DNA from: Limnomonas spitsbergensis
Taxonomy: Eukaryota > Chlorophyta > Chlorophyceae > Chlamydomonadales
Reading direction: 5' to 3'
NCBI GenBank assembly: GCA_037349105.1
Contig: JAYJMM010000083.1
Location: 930,001-994,000, forward strand
Length of the DNA stretch: 64,000 nucleotides
The notes beneath the pieces were generated by a model. The model was not told the DNA's origin. It saw nothing but the letters and a program-made list of their open reading frames with translations, and searched no databases. Shown one piece after another: positions 30,830 through 41,632 of this stretch; the first letter of the stretch is position 1, and each line of letters starts with the position of its first letter. The position numbers and the translations under genes were made by a program.

Positions 30830-31938
30830 ATGGGGCTCACCTCTGAAGAACTCCGTTGGGCTATCGTAACGAGGTGGAATGAGAACCACGACATCTCCAA
30901 GACAGCTAGGCAGCTTGGACTATCCGACAGGGTTGTGGAGCACTGGGTGCAGCGATATAAAGATTCCGGAGCTGTCCACGTCGCGCCAAAGTCCGGCAAG
31001 AAGAGGATCCTCAGCCCAGAGGCGGAGTCCCGGGCCTATGACCTGCTGCTGAGCAACCAGCATGGTGGTGCAAAAACAGTTGCACAGGAGCTTGGGACAT
31101 TAGGCTTGGTCACCAGGCCAGTGGGGAAGAAGACTGTCATTCGAGCAGCCCGGAGGCACGCATCGGAGATTGGGAAAAAATTGAGGGTTCTGCGGGGTGC
31201 GCCTAGGAAGCAGCTTTCGGGGTCAACTCGACAGAAGCGTCTGGACTTCTGCAAAGCCAGCAAGGGAAGGGACTGGAGCCACGTCCTCTTCACCGACCAG
31301 AAGAAGTTTCCATTTACCTACCCAGGGGTGAAGGTGCAGCCTGTGTCCTGGGGCGTGGAGGGTGAGGGTGAGAGAGCGGTACGTGAGGCAACTCTCCAAA
31401 TCACCCCCTGGTCCTCAACGTGTATGCGGGCATCTGCAAGTGGGGAATCAGCAAGCTTCACTTTGTGGCAGGCACCAGTAGCCAGAAGACCACCTTCATG
31501 AACAATAAGTGCCAGGTGGCCAGGAATATCACCACAAAGGAGTATGAGGAGGTCGTGAAGGCGACATTCCTGCCTGAGGGACAGCGCCTCTTCACCCAGC
31601 ACGACATTGCTACATGGTACCTTCAGCAGGACAACGACCCTACTCACAGAGCAGCCATACCTGTGGTGAAGAGGTGGAACTCCCAGCGTGGCAGCAGCGT
31701 GGGCCTCCTCCAGAAGTGGCCTCCCAACAGCCCGGACTTGAGTCCGATCGAGAACTTTTGGGGATATATGCAGGCCAAGATGGACGCTAGGGGCTGCAGA
31801 ACTCTCCGGGAGTTTAAGGTATCCCTGATCAAGGAGGTAGCAGCAGTACCCAAGGAGTACTTCTCTAAGCTGGTGGGCAGCATGCCCAAAAGGATCGTTG
31901 CATGCATCCGCAAGAAGGGCGACAAGACCAAATATTGA
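30830..31938 (+). pseudogene. Tc1-like transposase in B3 (module 30649-31965)
   Basis: As in B2, with DQKKF in place of DRKKF next to the first catalytic Asp. The frame break is shared. Followed directly by B4 without an A module. Confidence 0.85.
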
Positions 31939-31965
31939 AAATTCTTGCCACCCGCCGCTACAGCA

Positions 31966-31968
31966 CTG
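31966..31968 (+). other. CTG excision-footprint candidate between B3 and B4
   Basis: Elsewhere B is followed by GCA, an A module (CAGGG...CCCTG), then TACCC. Here the junction is GCA-CTG-TACCC. Three bases left from an element end (CTG, from CAG...CTG termini) is the canonical footprint of Sleeping Beauty-type Tc1 elements. Confidence 0.6.
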
Positions 31969-32149
31969 TACCCGGAAGAAAAGCTCGCAGGTCTTGAGCA
32001 TCATCAGTGGGACCCGGACCATGCACACACATGGTGGGCATGCCCTAGGGAAGTGCAACACCCACGCAAAGCGAAATAAGACCTGGCTACTCAAGAGCAC
32101 AAAATTGGCATCCCTAAAATTATTGCATTTCAGGGCCTCATTTGCTCCC

Positions 32150-33378
32150 ATGGGGCTCACCTCTGAAGAACTCCGTTGGGCTATCGTAACGAGGTGGAAT
32201 GAGAACCACGACATCTCCAAGACAGCTAGGCAGCTTGGACTATCCGACAGGGTGGTGGAGCACTGGGTGCAGCGATATAAAGATTCCGGAGCTGTCCACG
32301 TCGCGCCAAAGTCCGGCAAGAAGAGGATCCTCAGCCCAGAGGCGGAGTCCCGGGCCTATGACCTGCTGCTGAGCAACCAGCATGGTGGTGCAAAAACAGT
32401 TGCACAGGAGCTTGGGACATTAGGCTTGGTCACCAGGCCAGTGGGGAAGAAGACTGTCATTCGAGCAGCCCGGAGGCACGCATCGGAGATTGGGAAAAAA
32501 TTGAGGGTTCTGCGGGGTGCGCCTAGGAAGCAGCTTTCGGGGTCAACTCGACAGAAGCGTCTGGACTTCTGCAAAGCCAGCAAGGGAAGGGACTGGAGCC
32601 ACGTCCTCTTCACCGACCGGAAGAAGTTTCCATTTACCTACCCAGGGATGAAGGTGCAGCCTGTGTCCTGGGGCGTGGAGGGTGAGGGTGAGAGAGCGGT
32701 ACGTGAGGCAACTCTCCAAATCACCCCCTGGTCCTCAACGTGTATGCGGGCATCTGCAAGTGGGGAATCAGCAAGCTTCACTTTGTGGCAGGCACCAGCA
32801 GCCAGAAGACCACCTTCAAGAACAAGAAGTGCCAGGTGGCCAGGAATATCACCACAAAGGAGTATGAGGAGGTCGTGAAGGCGACATTCCTGCCTGAGGG
32901 ACAGCGCCTCTTCACCCAGCACGACATTGCTACATGGTACCTTCAGCAGGACAACGACCCTACTCACAGAGCAGCCATACCTGTGGTGAAGAGGTGGAAC
33001 TCCCAGCGTGGCAGCAGCGTGGGCCTCCTCCAGAAGTGGCCTCCCAACAGCCCAGACTTGAGTCCGGTCGAGAACTTTTGGGGATATATGCAGGCCAAGA
33101 TGGACGCTAAGGGCTGCAGAACTCTCCAGGAGTTAAAGGTATCCCTGATCAAGGAGGTAGCAGCAGTACCCAAGGAGTACTTCTCTAAGCTGGTGTATGT
33201 GCAGCATGCCCAAAAGGATCGTTGCATGCATCCGCAAGAAGGGCGACAAGACAAAATATTGAAAATTCTTGCCACCCGCCGCTACACCACAGGGCGGGTC
33301 ATATGTATCGTAAAAACGTGGACAGGGCCCAGCAGTGCAAGGAGGTTAGGTCATGACTTGATATCAGTTACACATTGA
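32150..33378 (+). pseudogene. Tc1-like transposase in B4 (module 31969-33289)
   Basis: Same DNA-binding and catalytic blocks (DRKKF, QQDNDPTH, PVENFW with the Glu kept). Shares with B5 a C-terminal frame change after SKLVYVQHA, which makes the frame read on into the adjacent A4 module to 33378. It has the same internal frameshift as the other copies. Confidence 0.8.
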
Positions 33379-34419
33379 CTGTGCTCTAACCTGATTGCTA
33401 GCAGTGCACTAATACTGGTAGGCACCAACTGTCCCTTGAGATAATCAAACGCAAACACAATGGGCTTAAGGAGTCCACTTGACAGAATCACCAACTCCAA
33501 TAAATTTATGTTTTGAGATAACTTGGCCATGCTGAGGGGCCTGCCTCTAATTTTTTGAGGATGTTATATTGCAGTGCTAGCCTCCATAGCTGAAGTATTA
33601 CCTGTTGTAAAGCCTAGGGTTGTGGCTCTGAAACCACCAGTGCTGTTTTTTTCCATCCTCGCGCAAAACCAGTCCTCGGCAGATCTGGCTGGCTCAGCTT
33701 AGATAAGAAGGGGGGCCTGGAATAAAGGACATGAAAATCAAGATGTGTGAATAAAGAGTGGATACCTGACTTAAGGCATTCTGGAACCCAATGGCAGTGA
33801 TAGGGGAGCTTGCATGGCCGAGGGGCTGCATGGGGCAAGGGGCATGGCTTCCTGGCAAGCCACCTTTGCCCCGAATTTGCAGCCTCTGGAGTGGGGAATG
33901 GTGCAGAAATTGGGCGGGCAGTCTTAATTAGCTACTCTCAGGCTCTCTGAATCACCAGACATCATAGCAATCAGACAGGTTTGGAGTGAATTCCAATCCA
34001 TCAAAGACAGCCCTGATGCGGGCCACATGGAAGGCCATATCTGCATGTTGGATTGGCCAAATGACCCAGGGAAGGTGGCAATGCCTCCGTCTATGGCCCA
34101 CCTACACTCACATAAGGATCTACCTTAACCGGTTTTGGCCACTTTTCAGGCTCAGCCGCCGCAAGTTTGGTACCCAACGGGGCAGTTTTTGGCATCCAAC
34201 TGCCATTCGGATTCAAATGATACCCCAACAGACCTCAATCAACCGTGAATGGCAAGCTGATTACAGCACTTGACGATGTAGCAACACACCAGGTCGATCG
34301 AGGCAGTTCCTAGAGAGATTACTTCAAATTGCAGTTGGTACTGCTAGTGTGAACCAGGTTGGGACGGCAGGTCAAACCTCAGTACCCCTAAAACGTGTCG
34401 ATACATCTGACCCGCCCTG
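33290..34419 (+). repeat. Tc1-type TIR module A4
   Basis: Same ends as A1. The preceding B end is CTACACCA rather than CTACAGCA. Confidence 0.85.
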
Positions 34420-34600
34420 TACCCGGAAGAAAAGCTCGCAGGTCTTGAACATCATCATTGGGACCCGGACCATGCACACACATGGTGGGCATGCCCTAGG
34501 GAAGTGCAACACCCACGCAAAGCGAAATAAGACCTGGCTACTCAAGAGCACAAAATTGGCATCCCTAAAATTATTGCATTTCAGGGCCTCATTTGCTCCC

Positions 34601-35829
34601 ATGGGGCTCACCTCTGAAGAACTCCGTTGGGCTATCGTAACGAGGTGGAATGAGAACCACGACATCTCCAAGACAGCTAGGCAGCTTGGACTATCCGACA
34701 GGGTGGTGTAGCACTGGGTGCAGCGATATAAAGATTCCGGAGCTGTCCACGTCGCGCCAAAGTCCGGCAAGAAGAGGATCCTCAGCCCAGAGGCGGAGTC
34801 CCGGGCCTATGACCTGCTGCTGAGCAACCAGCATGGTGGTGCAAAAACAGTTGCACAGGAGCTTGGGACATTAGGCTTGGTCACCAGGCCAGTGGGGAAG
34901 AAGACTGTCATTCGAGCAGCCCGGAGGCACGCATCGGAGATTGGGAAAAAATTGAGGGTTCTGCGGGGTGCGCCTAGGAAGCAGCTTTCGGGGTCAACTC
35001 GACAGAAGCGTCTGGACTTCTGCAAAGCCAGCAAGGGAAGGGACTGGAGCCACGTCCTCTTCACCGACCGGAAGAAGTTTCCATTTACCTACCCAGGGAT
35101 GAAGGTGCAGCCTGTGTCCTGGGGCGTGGAGGGTGAGGGTGAGAGAGCGGTACGTGAGGCAACTCTCCAAATCACCCCCTGGTCCTCAACGTGTATGCGG
35201 GCATCTGCAAGTGGGGAATCAGCAAGCTTCACTTTGTGGCAGGCACCAGCAGCCAGAAGACCACCTTCAAGAACAAGAAGTGCCAGGTGGCCAGGAATAT
35301 CACCACAGAGGAGTATGAGGAGGTCGTGAAGGCGACATTCCTGCCTGAGGGACAGCGCCTCTTCACCCAGCACGACATTGCTACATGGTACCTTCAGCAG
35401 GAAAACGACCCTACTCACAGAGCAGCCATACCTGTGGTGAAGAGGTGGAACTCCCAGCGTGGCAGCAGCATGGGCCTCCTCCAGAAGTGGCCTCCCAACA
35501 GCCCGGACTTGAGTCCGATCGAGAACTTTTGGGGATATATGCAGGCCAAGATGGACGCTAAGGGCTGCAGAACTCTCCAGGAGTTTAAGGTATCCCTGAT
35601 CAAGGAGGTAGCAGCAGTACCCAAGGAGTACTTCTCTAAGCTGGTGTATGTGCAGCATGCCCAAAAGGATCGTTGCATGCATCCGCAAGAAGGGCGACAA
35701 GACAAAATATTGAAAATTCTTGCCACCCGCCGCTACAGCACAGGGCGGGTCATATGTATCGTAAAAACGTGGACAGGGCCCAGCAGTGCAAGGAGGTTAG
35801 GTCATGACTTGATATCAGTTACACATTGA
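34601..35829 (+). pseudogene. Tc1-like transposase in B5 (module 34420-35740), most damaged copy
   Basis: A TAG at 34709-34711 interrupts the DNA-binding region (Glu in the other copies). The second catalytic Asp is Glu (QQENDPTH). The C-terminus has the B4-type frame change. This copy cannot make an active enzyme. Confidence 0.8.
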
Positions 35830-36869
35830 CTGTGCTCTAACCTTATTGCTAGCAGTGCACTAATACTGGTAGGCACCAACTGTCCCTTGAGATAATCAAA
35901 CGCAAACACAATGGGCTTAAGGAGTCCACTTGACAGAATCACCAACTCCAATAAATTTATGTTTTGAGATAACTTGGCCATGCTGAGGGGCCTGCCTCTA
36001 ATTTTTTGAGGATGTTATATTGCAGTACTGGCCTCCATAGCTGAAGTATTACCTGTTGTAAAGCCTAGGGTTGTGGCTCTGAAACCACCAGTGCTGTTTT
36101 TTTCCATCCTCGCGCAAAACCAGTCCTCGGCAGATCTGGCTGGCTCAGCTTAGATAAGAAGGGGGGCCTGGAATAAAGGACATGAAAATCAAGATGTGTG
36201 AATAAAGAGTGGATACCTGACTTAAGGCATTCTGGAACTCAATGTCAGTGATAGGGGAGCTTGCATGGCCGAGGGGCTGCATGGGGCAAGGGGCATGGCT
36301 TCCTGGCAAGCCACCTTTGCCCCAAATTTGCAGCCTCTGGAGTGGGGAATGGTGCAGAAATTGGGCGGGCAGTCTTAATTAGCTACTCTCAGGCTCTCTG
36401 AATCACCAGACATCATAGCAATCAGACAGGTTTGGAGTGAATTCCAATCCATCAAAGACAGCCCTGATGTGGGCCACATGGAAGGCCATATCTGCATGTT
36501 GGATTGGCCAAATGACCCAGGGAAGGTGGCAATGCCTCCGTCTATGGCCCACCTACACCCACATAAGGATCTACCTTAACCGGTTTGGCCACTTTTCAGG
36601 CTCAGCCGCCGCAAGTTTGGTACCCAACGGGGCAGTTTTTGGCATCCAACTGCCATTCGGATTCAAATGATACCCCAACAGACCTCAATCAACCGTGAAT
36701 GGCAAGCTGATTACAGCACTTGACGATGTAGCAACACACCAGGTCGATCGAGGCAGTTCCTAGAGAGATTACTTCAAATTGCAGTTGGTACTGCTAGTGT
36801 GAACCAGGTTGGGACGGAAGGTCAAACCTCAGTACCCCTAAAACGTGTCGATACATCTGACCCGCCCTG
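35741..36869 (+). repeat. Tc1-type TIR module A5, right end of the array
   Basis: Same ends as A1. Followed by TGCGTTC of the retroelement, where the internal A modules are followed by TACCC. Confidence 0.85.
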
Positions 36870-38122
36870 TGCGTTCTTCACCTCGCTGCAAGGGGGAGAC
36901 ATGGAATTGAAGTGGCCTGATTCAGACGAGGAGGACAAGGGGCTGCCACAGTTGCTGAATGACTCAGATTCCGAGGGAGAACCAGCAGCCGCTGCAGAGC
37001 AGCCAGTACTGCCAGCGGAGGGGGTAGGGGCGGTTGTAGAGCCCCCCACGACCGCAGCTAGCTCTGCGCAGCAAGTCAGCCAGCGGGAGCGAGGCCCATG
37101 GGAGCGGCCGGAGCTCGCGGCTACCCCAAGGGCTCACGCAGCCCCAGCGCCCAGCTGGAACGAGGGGCTCAGCGAGACAAGCAGCGAGGACAGCCCTCCA
37201 GACTATGGGGGACCCAGCTTACCCTCTCAGGCAGCTGCGGGGGAACCCGAGAACAAGCTTAAAGACTTCTGCAAGGAGCAATGGGCTGACGAACTGAGGC
37301 GATTCGTGGCCCAGCGAGACAAGCAGCGGCTTGAAGAGGAAACCCCAAGGAAGGACCGTCAAGGAGAGACCGAAACCAGGAGCAGCCGCATCGAGGATCG
37401 GCGCCCGCTTGAAGCACACCTCGGGCCAGCTGCCAGTACCAGAGGAAGGGCAAGGAACAGGCAGCAAGGGCCGGCCCCGTGGAGGAACCGCCAAGGGTCA
37501 GGGTCATCCAGGCGGCAACGCCAGCCCATGCTCTGGGGGCGACGTGCCTCGTGCAGGATGCGACCAGGCCCGAGTCGGCGAGCGCATTGTCCGGTGCGAC
37601 ACTTGTGGCACCCCGTGGCACGACCTGTGCATGAGGACCCCACGGACAGGGGCAGCCAGGGTGTGTCAGTGCTGCACGATCCCCGAGCGCGTGCTGCAAA
37701 GGTGCATGGGATGTGGAGCGAACCTTCGCCCAGCAAACCAGCCCAACAGGCGATGCTGCCGATGCCACGCCACAGCCTGCAGCAACTGCGCGGACAGACC
37801 AGGCGTCGGTGGCAGCCGGCGAGGGGTGTGGGCATGCTGCGGCTGCAACGACACGGTACCCCCGGCATGGGGCCACGGCTCCGACCACGGCGAGCCGTGC
37901 CAGCGATGCGGCAAAAGGAGGCATGCCTACCACGCCTGCCCCGCACCGGAAGTGCGGGCGGGCCGGTGCGCCATCTGCTACCAACAGAGGCACCTGACCG
38001 AGGCATGCCCTGAGCGGGACCAGCCGCTGGGCATCATCAGAAAAATGCAGATGGAGGAAGACTCCAGGCTCGGGGTTCGGTGGTGGTGCAATGTGCATGA
38101 GGCACTGCCCAGCAAAAGGTAG
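36870..38122 (+). pseudogene. Acidic linker and zinc-rich (PHD/knuckle) segment, copy 2
   Basis: Starts with an acidic stretch (MELKWPDSDEEDKG) in one frame. After a frame change near 37340 it carries a dense Cys/His region at about 37580-38030: RCDTCGTPWHDLC...CQCC, which resembles a PHD half; RCMGCG...RCCRCHATACSNC; then CQRCGKRRHAYHACP and CAICYQQRHLTEACP, two knuckle-like units. It matches copy 1 at about 6340-6690. Likely a nucleic-acid- or chromatin-binding module of the polyprotein. A TAG at 38120-38122 ends the frame where copy 1 reads through. Confidence 0.65.
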
Positions 38123-39394
38123 GTGGTGTTCAGGGCAACCCAAGGCAGGGCTATGGCCTCCGAAGTACGACAAGCCATCGAGGCGCGCAGGATGGATGAG
38201 GCCAGCCGGGCTAGGAGGAGGGAGCATCGCCCCGTACCACTCATGGAATGGTTCAGGGAAACGGATGACCAGCCCCTACAGCCATCCATGCACGCCGTCC
38301 AATGCCCCCAAATCCTGTCCATCGGTGCAGACCTGGACAAGGCCAACGACGAGGGATTGTGGCCAGACACGGGCGCGCCATTGGACGCCTGGCCCGTAGA
38401 GTGGAGGGTGCCAGAAAAAACCAGCATGTGGAGCTACCTGGCCATCCAGCGGACAATGCTCCAGCCCAACCAGCTGGGCAGACACCCGCAAAGGGAGGCC
38501 AGGGGCAACGTCAGTGTCAGAGACCAGCCCGTCAGCCAAGAGGCCCCGCACAGACCCGCTGCGGGCGATGCACGCCAGGCCGCGGCAGGGGAGCGTCAGA
38601 CCCCATTCAGCAGTGGAGAGGCCGGGGCAGCGGATTCCTCGAGGACCAGGGCAGCCGCAGCTCGGAGTGCGCGGAACGCCAGGAACCGCTCGCGCCAAGG
38701 GCGCAAGAGGGCGGCAGAAAGAGAGGTCAAGAGCAGCACGGAGTGCCCGTCGTCCCCCACCAAGATCAGCCAGGTGGAGCTGGAGATCTCCTGGAGGGAG
38801 GGGCCGGTAGGGCAAGGCCAGCCAACCACCCCGACACCGCCAGTTCCAGAAGGGCCGCAGCCCAGTCCCAGACGACAGCCCGCATGCCGGGGCCTACTGT
38901 CCTGCACAGCCTTCAGAGGACTCCTAGCGTGCCTCTGCCACTTGGCGCTGGTGTGGCTGCTCCTGTCCTGCTTCCCAGGGGCCCATGCCAGCGGACGAGG
39001 CGTGCGAGGAGGAGGCTTCACGGCGGGGCAGGGGGCATTCGTGAGCAGCAGGGAGGCAGCGGCAAAGCTGGAGCGTGGATGGCTGCGTCCGCCGGTCGAC
39101 ATGCCTGCAAGCCGCTCCGACCGCCAGCACGGCAGTTGGGACCAAGGCACCTCCAGTGCCAGGCCGCCAGATGCAGAAGGAGAGCCGCTGGCAGGGGGGG
39201 TCATCGACATGTTCCAGCCCGGAGGGGTGGTGGACGCACCCTCCGAATACGTCAAGACTAAAGAAGGGTGGCTGCTCGGGAAGCACCCTGCCTTTACTGG
39301 CGAGCAGCATGAGCAGCTGGAGCAGAGCCTGCGGGACCGCCAAGGAGCGTTTGCCTACTCCATGTTGGGGCTACCATGCTACTGCGGGGCATAG
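38123..39394 (+). pseudogene. Linker with membrane-like segment, copy 2
   Basis: Matches copy 1 at 5170-6330. A basic region (RNARNRSRQGRKRAAER) is followed by a hydrophobic segment (CLCHLALVWLLLSCFPGAHA, about 38930-38990), the Gly-rich GRGVRGGGFTAGQGAF and the RT lead-in FQPGGVVDAPSEYVK. The frame ends at a TAG (39392-39394) where copy 1 has Gln (CAG). Confidence 0.6.
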
Positions 39395-40875
39395 GGTGAG
39401 TTCACGCTAGCCCTAGAAGATGAGCACAGCTCGTGCTTTCAGAAGGCCAGGGACATGCCACCCCCTAAAGCTGCCATCTTCAAGGAAAAGTGTCAACCCA
39501 TGATAGAGGCTGGCATCATTGTCAGGGTCCCTCAGGGGGGTCCCATCAAGTTTGCGGCCAACTCTGTCGTGGCGGCCAAAAAGTGTGCCGAGACGGGCCT
39601 GTGGTCAGACCACCGCATCGCGCATGACATGAGGAGGCTGAACCTCCGCACAGCCAAGCAGGAGTTTGCCATCCCTAGGATGGAGACAATCTTTCAGAAC
39701 CTGGGCACGGCTAAGGTGTTTAGCAAGGTGGACCTGAGGTCAGGGTTCATGCAGATCCCGATCAGGGTCGAAAACCAGCTTAAGACAGCTTTTTGGATGG
39801 GCCCGGAACTCTGGATGTACACAAAACTGAACTTTGGGATGCGCAACGGGCCTCCCTTCTTCCAGCATATGATGGAAGAGGAGATCGCCAGGGCAGGCCT
39901 GAGCTCCTTTTGTGTTGCATTCATTGACGACCTGCTGGTGTACAGCGACACGCCCGCAGAGCACATCAAGCATGTCGAACTCATGCTAGACATGCTCCAT
40001 GAGGTGGGGCTGCGCACCCTGACAAGTCACTGTTTGGGTGTGCGACGCTTGAGTACCTTGGCCACAACGTGTTGGCCCACGGGCTCACGCCGCACGCAGC
40101 CAAGATAGCAGTTGTCATGGCTCTGCTTGAGCCCGCATCGGTCAAAAACATCCAGGAGGTTATGGGATTCCTGAACTTCTACCGGTGCTACATCCCAGAT
40201 TTCTCTAAGAAAGCTGCATGCATCAATGCCCTGCTCGTCAAGGGGGTTCCCTTTGTGTGGGGCCCTGAGCAGTCCCAGGCATTTCAGCTGATCAAAACTA
40301 AAATGTGTGAAGGCGGCAGGGTGCTGCGCAGGCCGGACTACAGCGGGACGGGGCCCGATGGCCTTGGGCCTCCACGGCCGTTCCTCCTGTACACCGACTT
40401 CTCTAAGCATGGCATAGGGGCGGTGTTGGGGCAGTGTGACGACAGCGGCAGGGAGTACATGGTAGCCTGTACTTCCCGTTCCCTGAACAAAAGCGAGAAG
40501 AACAACTCGTCGTTCCAGGGGGAGATGCTCGCTGCAGAGTACGCCGCCCGCACGTACCGCCATATGCTCTTTGGATGCAAAGTGCACCTGGTCACGGACA
40601 ACGAACCCCTCACCTACCTCATGGATAACCAGGCCCTGGTGGGGCAGCACGCCCGATGGGCACTCATGCTCCAGGAGCTTGACATTACCATTGTCCACCG
40701 GTCAGGGGCCTGCCACCAGAACGCAGATATCCCGTCTAGGTCACCCCTCCCGTCCTCCGACGACCGCAAGGGGGGACGGCTGGATGAAGCCGCCCCTGAG
40801 TCAAAGGACCTGAGTGGGGTTGCCAGCGGTATGCAGGTCGCTATGCTCACAGGCCTGGGTACAATGAACCTGTGA
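39395..40875 (+). pseudogene. Reverse transcriptase and RNase H, copy 2
   Basis: RT motifs: FSKVDLRSGFMQIPI, FGMRNGPPFFQHMM and FIDDLLVYSDTPAEH. A frameshift near 40020-40070 moves to a second frame with the thumb/connection (IQEVMGFLNFYRCYIPDFS) that copy 1 has lost. RNase H follows: LLYTDFSKHGIGAVLGQC, EMLAAEYAARTYRH, VTDNEPLTYLMDN and HRSGACHQNADIPSR. It ends at a TGA (40873-40875, Trp in copy 1), after which the element frame continues to a TIR insertion at 40901. Confidence 0.85.
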
Positions 40876-40900
40876 CACGCTGATCAGGTGGTGCGCCTAG

Positions 40901-41626
40901 GCTAGGAAGGGACGCCGGGCCCGGCGCCGGGAGAAATTTCTGCCGGTGAGCCAGCGAACCCCCTTCCGGCAAACCCCGGCGAAATGGGGGTTTGGCTGAC
41001 AACGCCCCCGGCGTCAGCCGGAGGTATTTTAAATTCCCTCACAGTCTCCCCGGCAAGAATTTCCCTCGAAATGAATGAAATAGACGATGATAGCGACTTT
41101 GAAATGCGTTGTGATGGCGCGGTCGAAGATGTCGAAGTACTCTAACAGGCCACTGCACCGCCCCCACCTCCCGCGAACTAAGCGAGCAAGGGTAAACCTC
41201 TCATGGCTAACGCGCCCTGCAGCTCAACAGCCTGCACCGCCGGAATATGCCCCCGCAGCTCGCAATCAACGACTGTGATCGAAGAGGCATTGAAGTATAG
41301 CTCATAAATAATAATCGCGTTTGTCTCTTATCTCGGATGCAGTCGAATAGGGGGCCGACCGAGCCACCTGCTACCATCAAGCTCCTCGCCTCATGGCTGG
41401 TGAATCCTCAGCATAAGGACTGGGCGGTGTGCGGAGATGCCAGCAAAGAAAGCTGGACTGCAGCGGATCCTACGCTAGAAAAATTGTAGAAAAAGTGTGA
41501 AAAAAATTCCGTCCATACCGCCGGCCAATTTTAGACCCCCGCCCGGCCTGGGCCGGGCAAAAAAGAGACCCTTCCCGGCGAAAACCGGCCACTTGGCTAC
41601 CCCCCGGCCCTTCCCTGCTAGTGGCG
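40901..41626. mobile_element. 726-bp non-autonomous TIR element inserted between RNase H and DNMT
   Basis: Flanked by GCCTAG on both sides (40895-40900 and 41627-41632). Deleting the insert and one GCCTAG rejoins the reading frame (RLAQEGRRG, compare RMAQEGRRG in copy 1). Its ends are imperfect inverted repeats: left GCTAGGAAGGGACGCCGGG; right, on the other strand, CTAGCAGGGAAGGGCCGGG. No coding capacity seen. The interior has GC-rich CCGGC-containing flanks and a central AT-richer part. Superfamily not determined. Confidence 0.7.
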
Positions 41627-41632
41627 GCCTAG

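Larger units (their letters stand above)
24628..36869 (+). mobile_element. Composite Tc1-like transposon array (five A and five B modules)
   Basis: Two modules alternate: A (about 1129 bp, no long conserved gene, ends CAGGGCGGGTCA...CCCTG) and B (about 1317 bp, transposase). Order: A1 24628-25757, B1 25758-27074, A2 27075-28202, B2 28203-29519, A3 29520-30648, B3 30649-31965, CTG 31966-31968, B4 31969-33289, A4 33290-34419, B5 34420-35740, A5 35741-36869. Copies are nearly identical by eye. The array is flanked by TG on both sides (24626-24627 and 36870-36871). Dropping one TG restores the reading frame of the retroelement, so the whole block sits at a single insertion point. B2/B3 share variants, as do B4/B5, which points to unequal exchange or block duplication in place. 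Confidence 0.85.

Noticed and set aside
31318..32319. 333-codon minus-strand frame across the B3-B4 junction
   Set aside because: It is antisense to two transposase copies and exists only because the modules abut.
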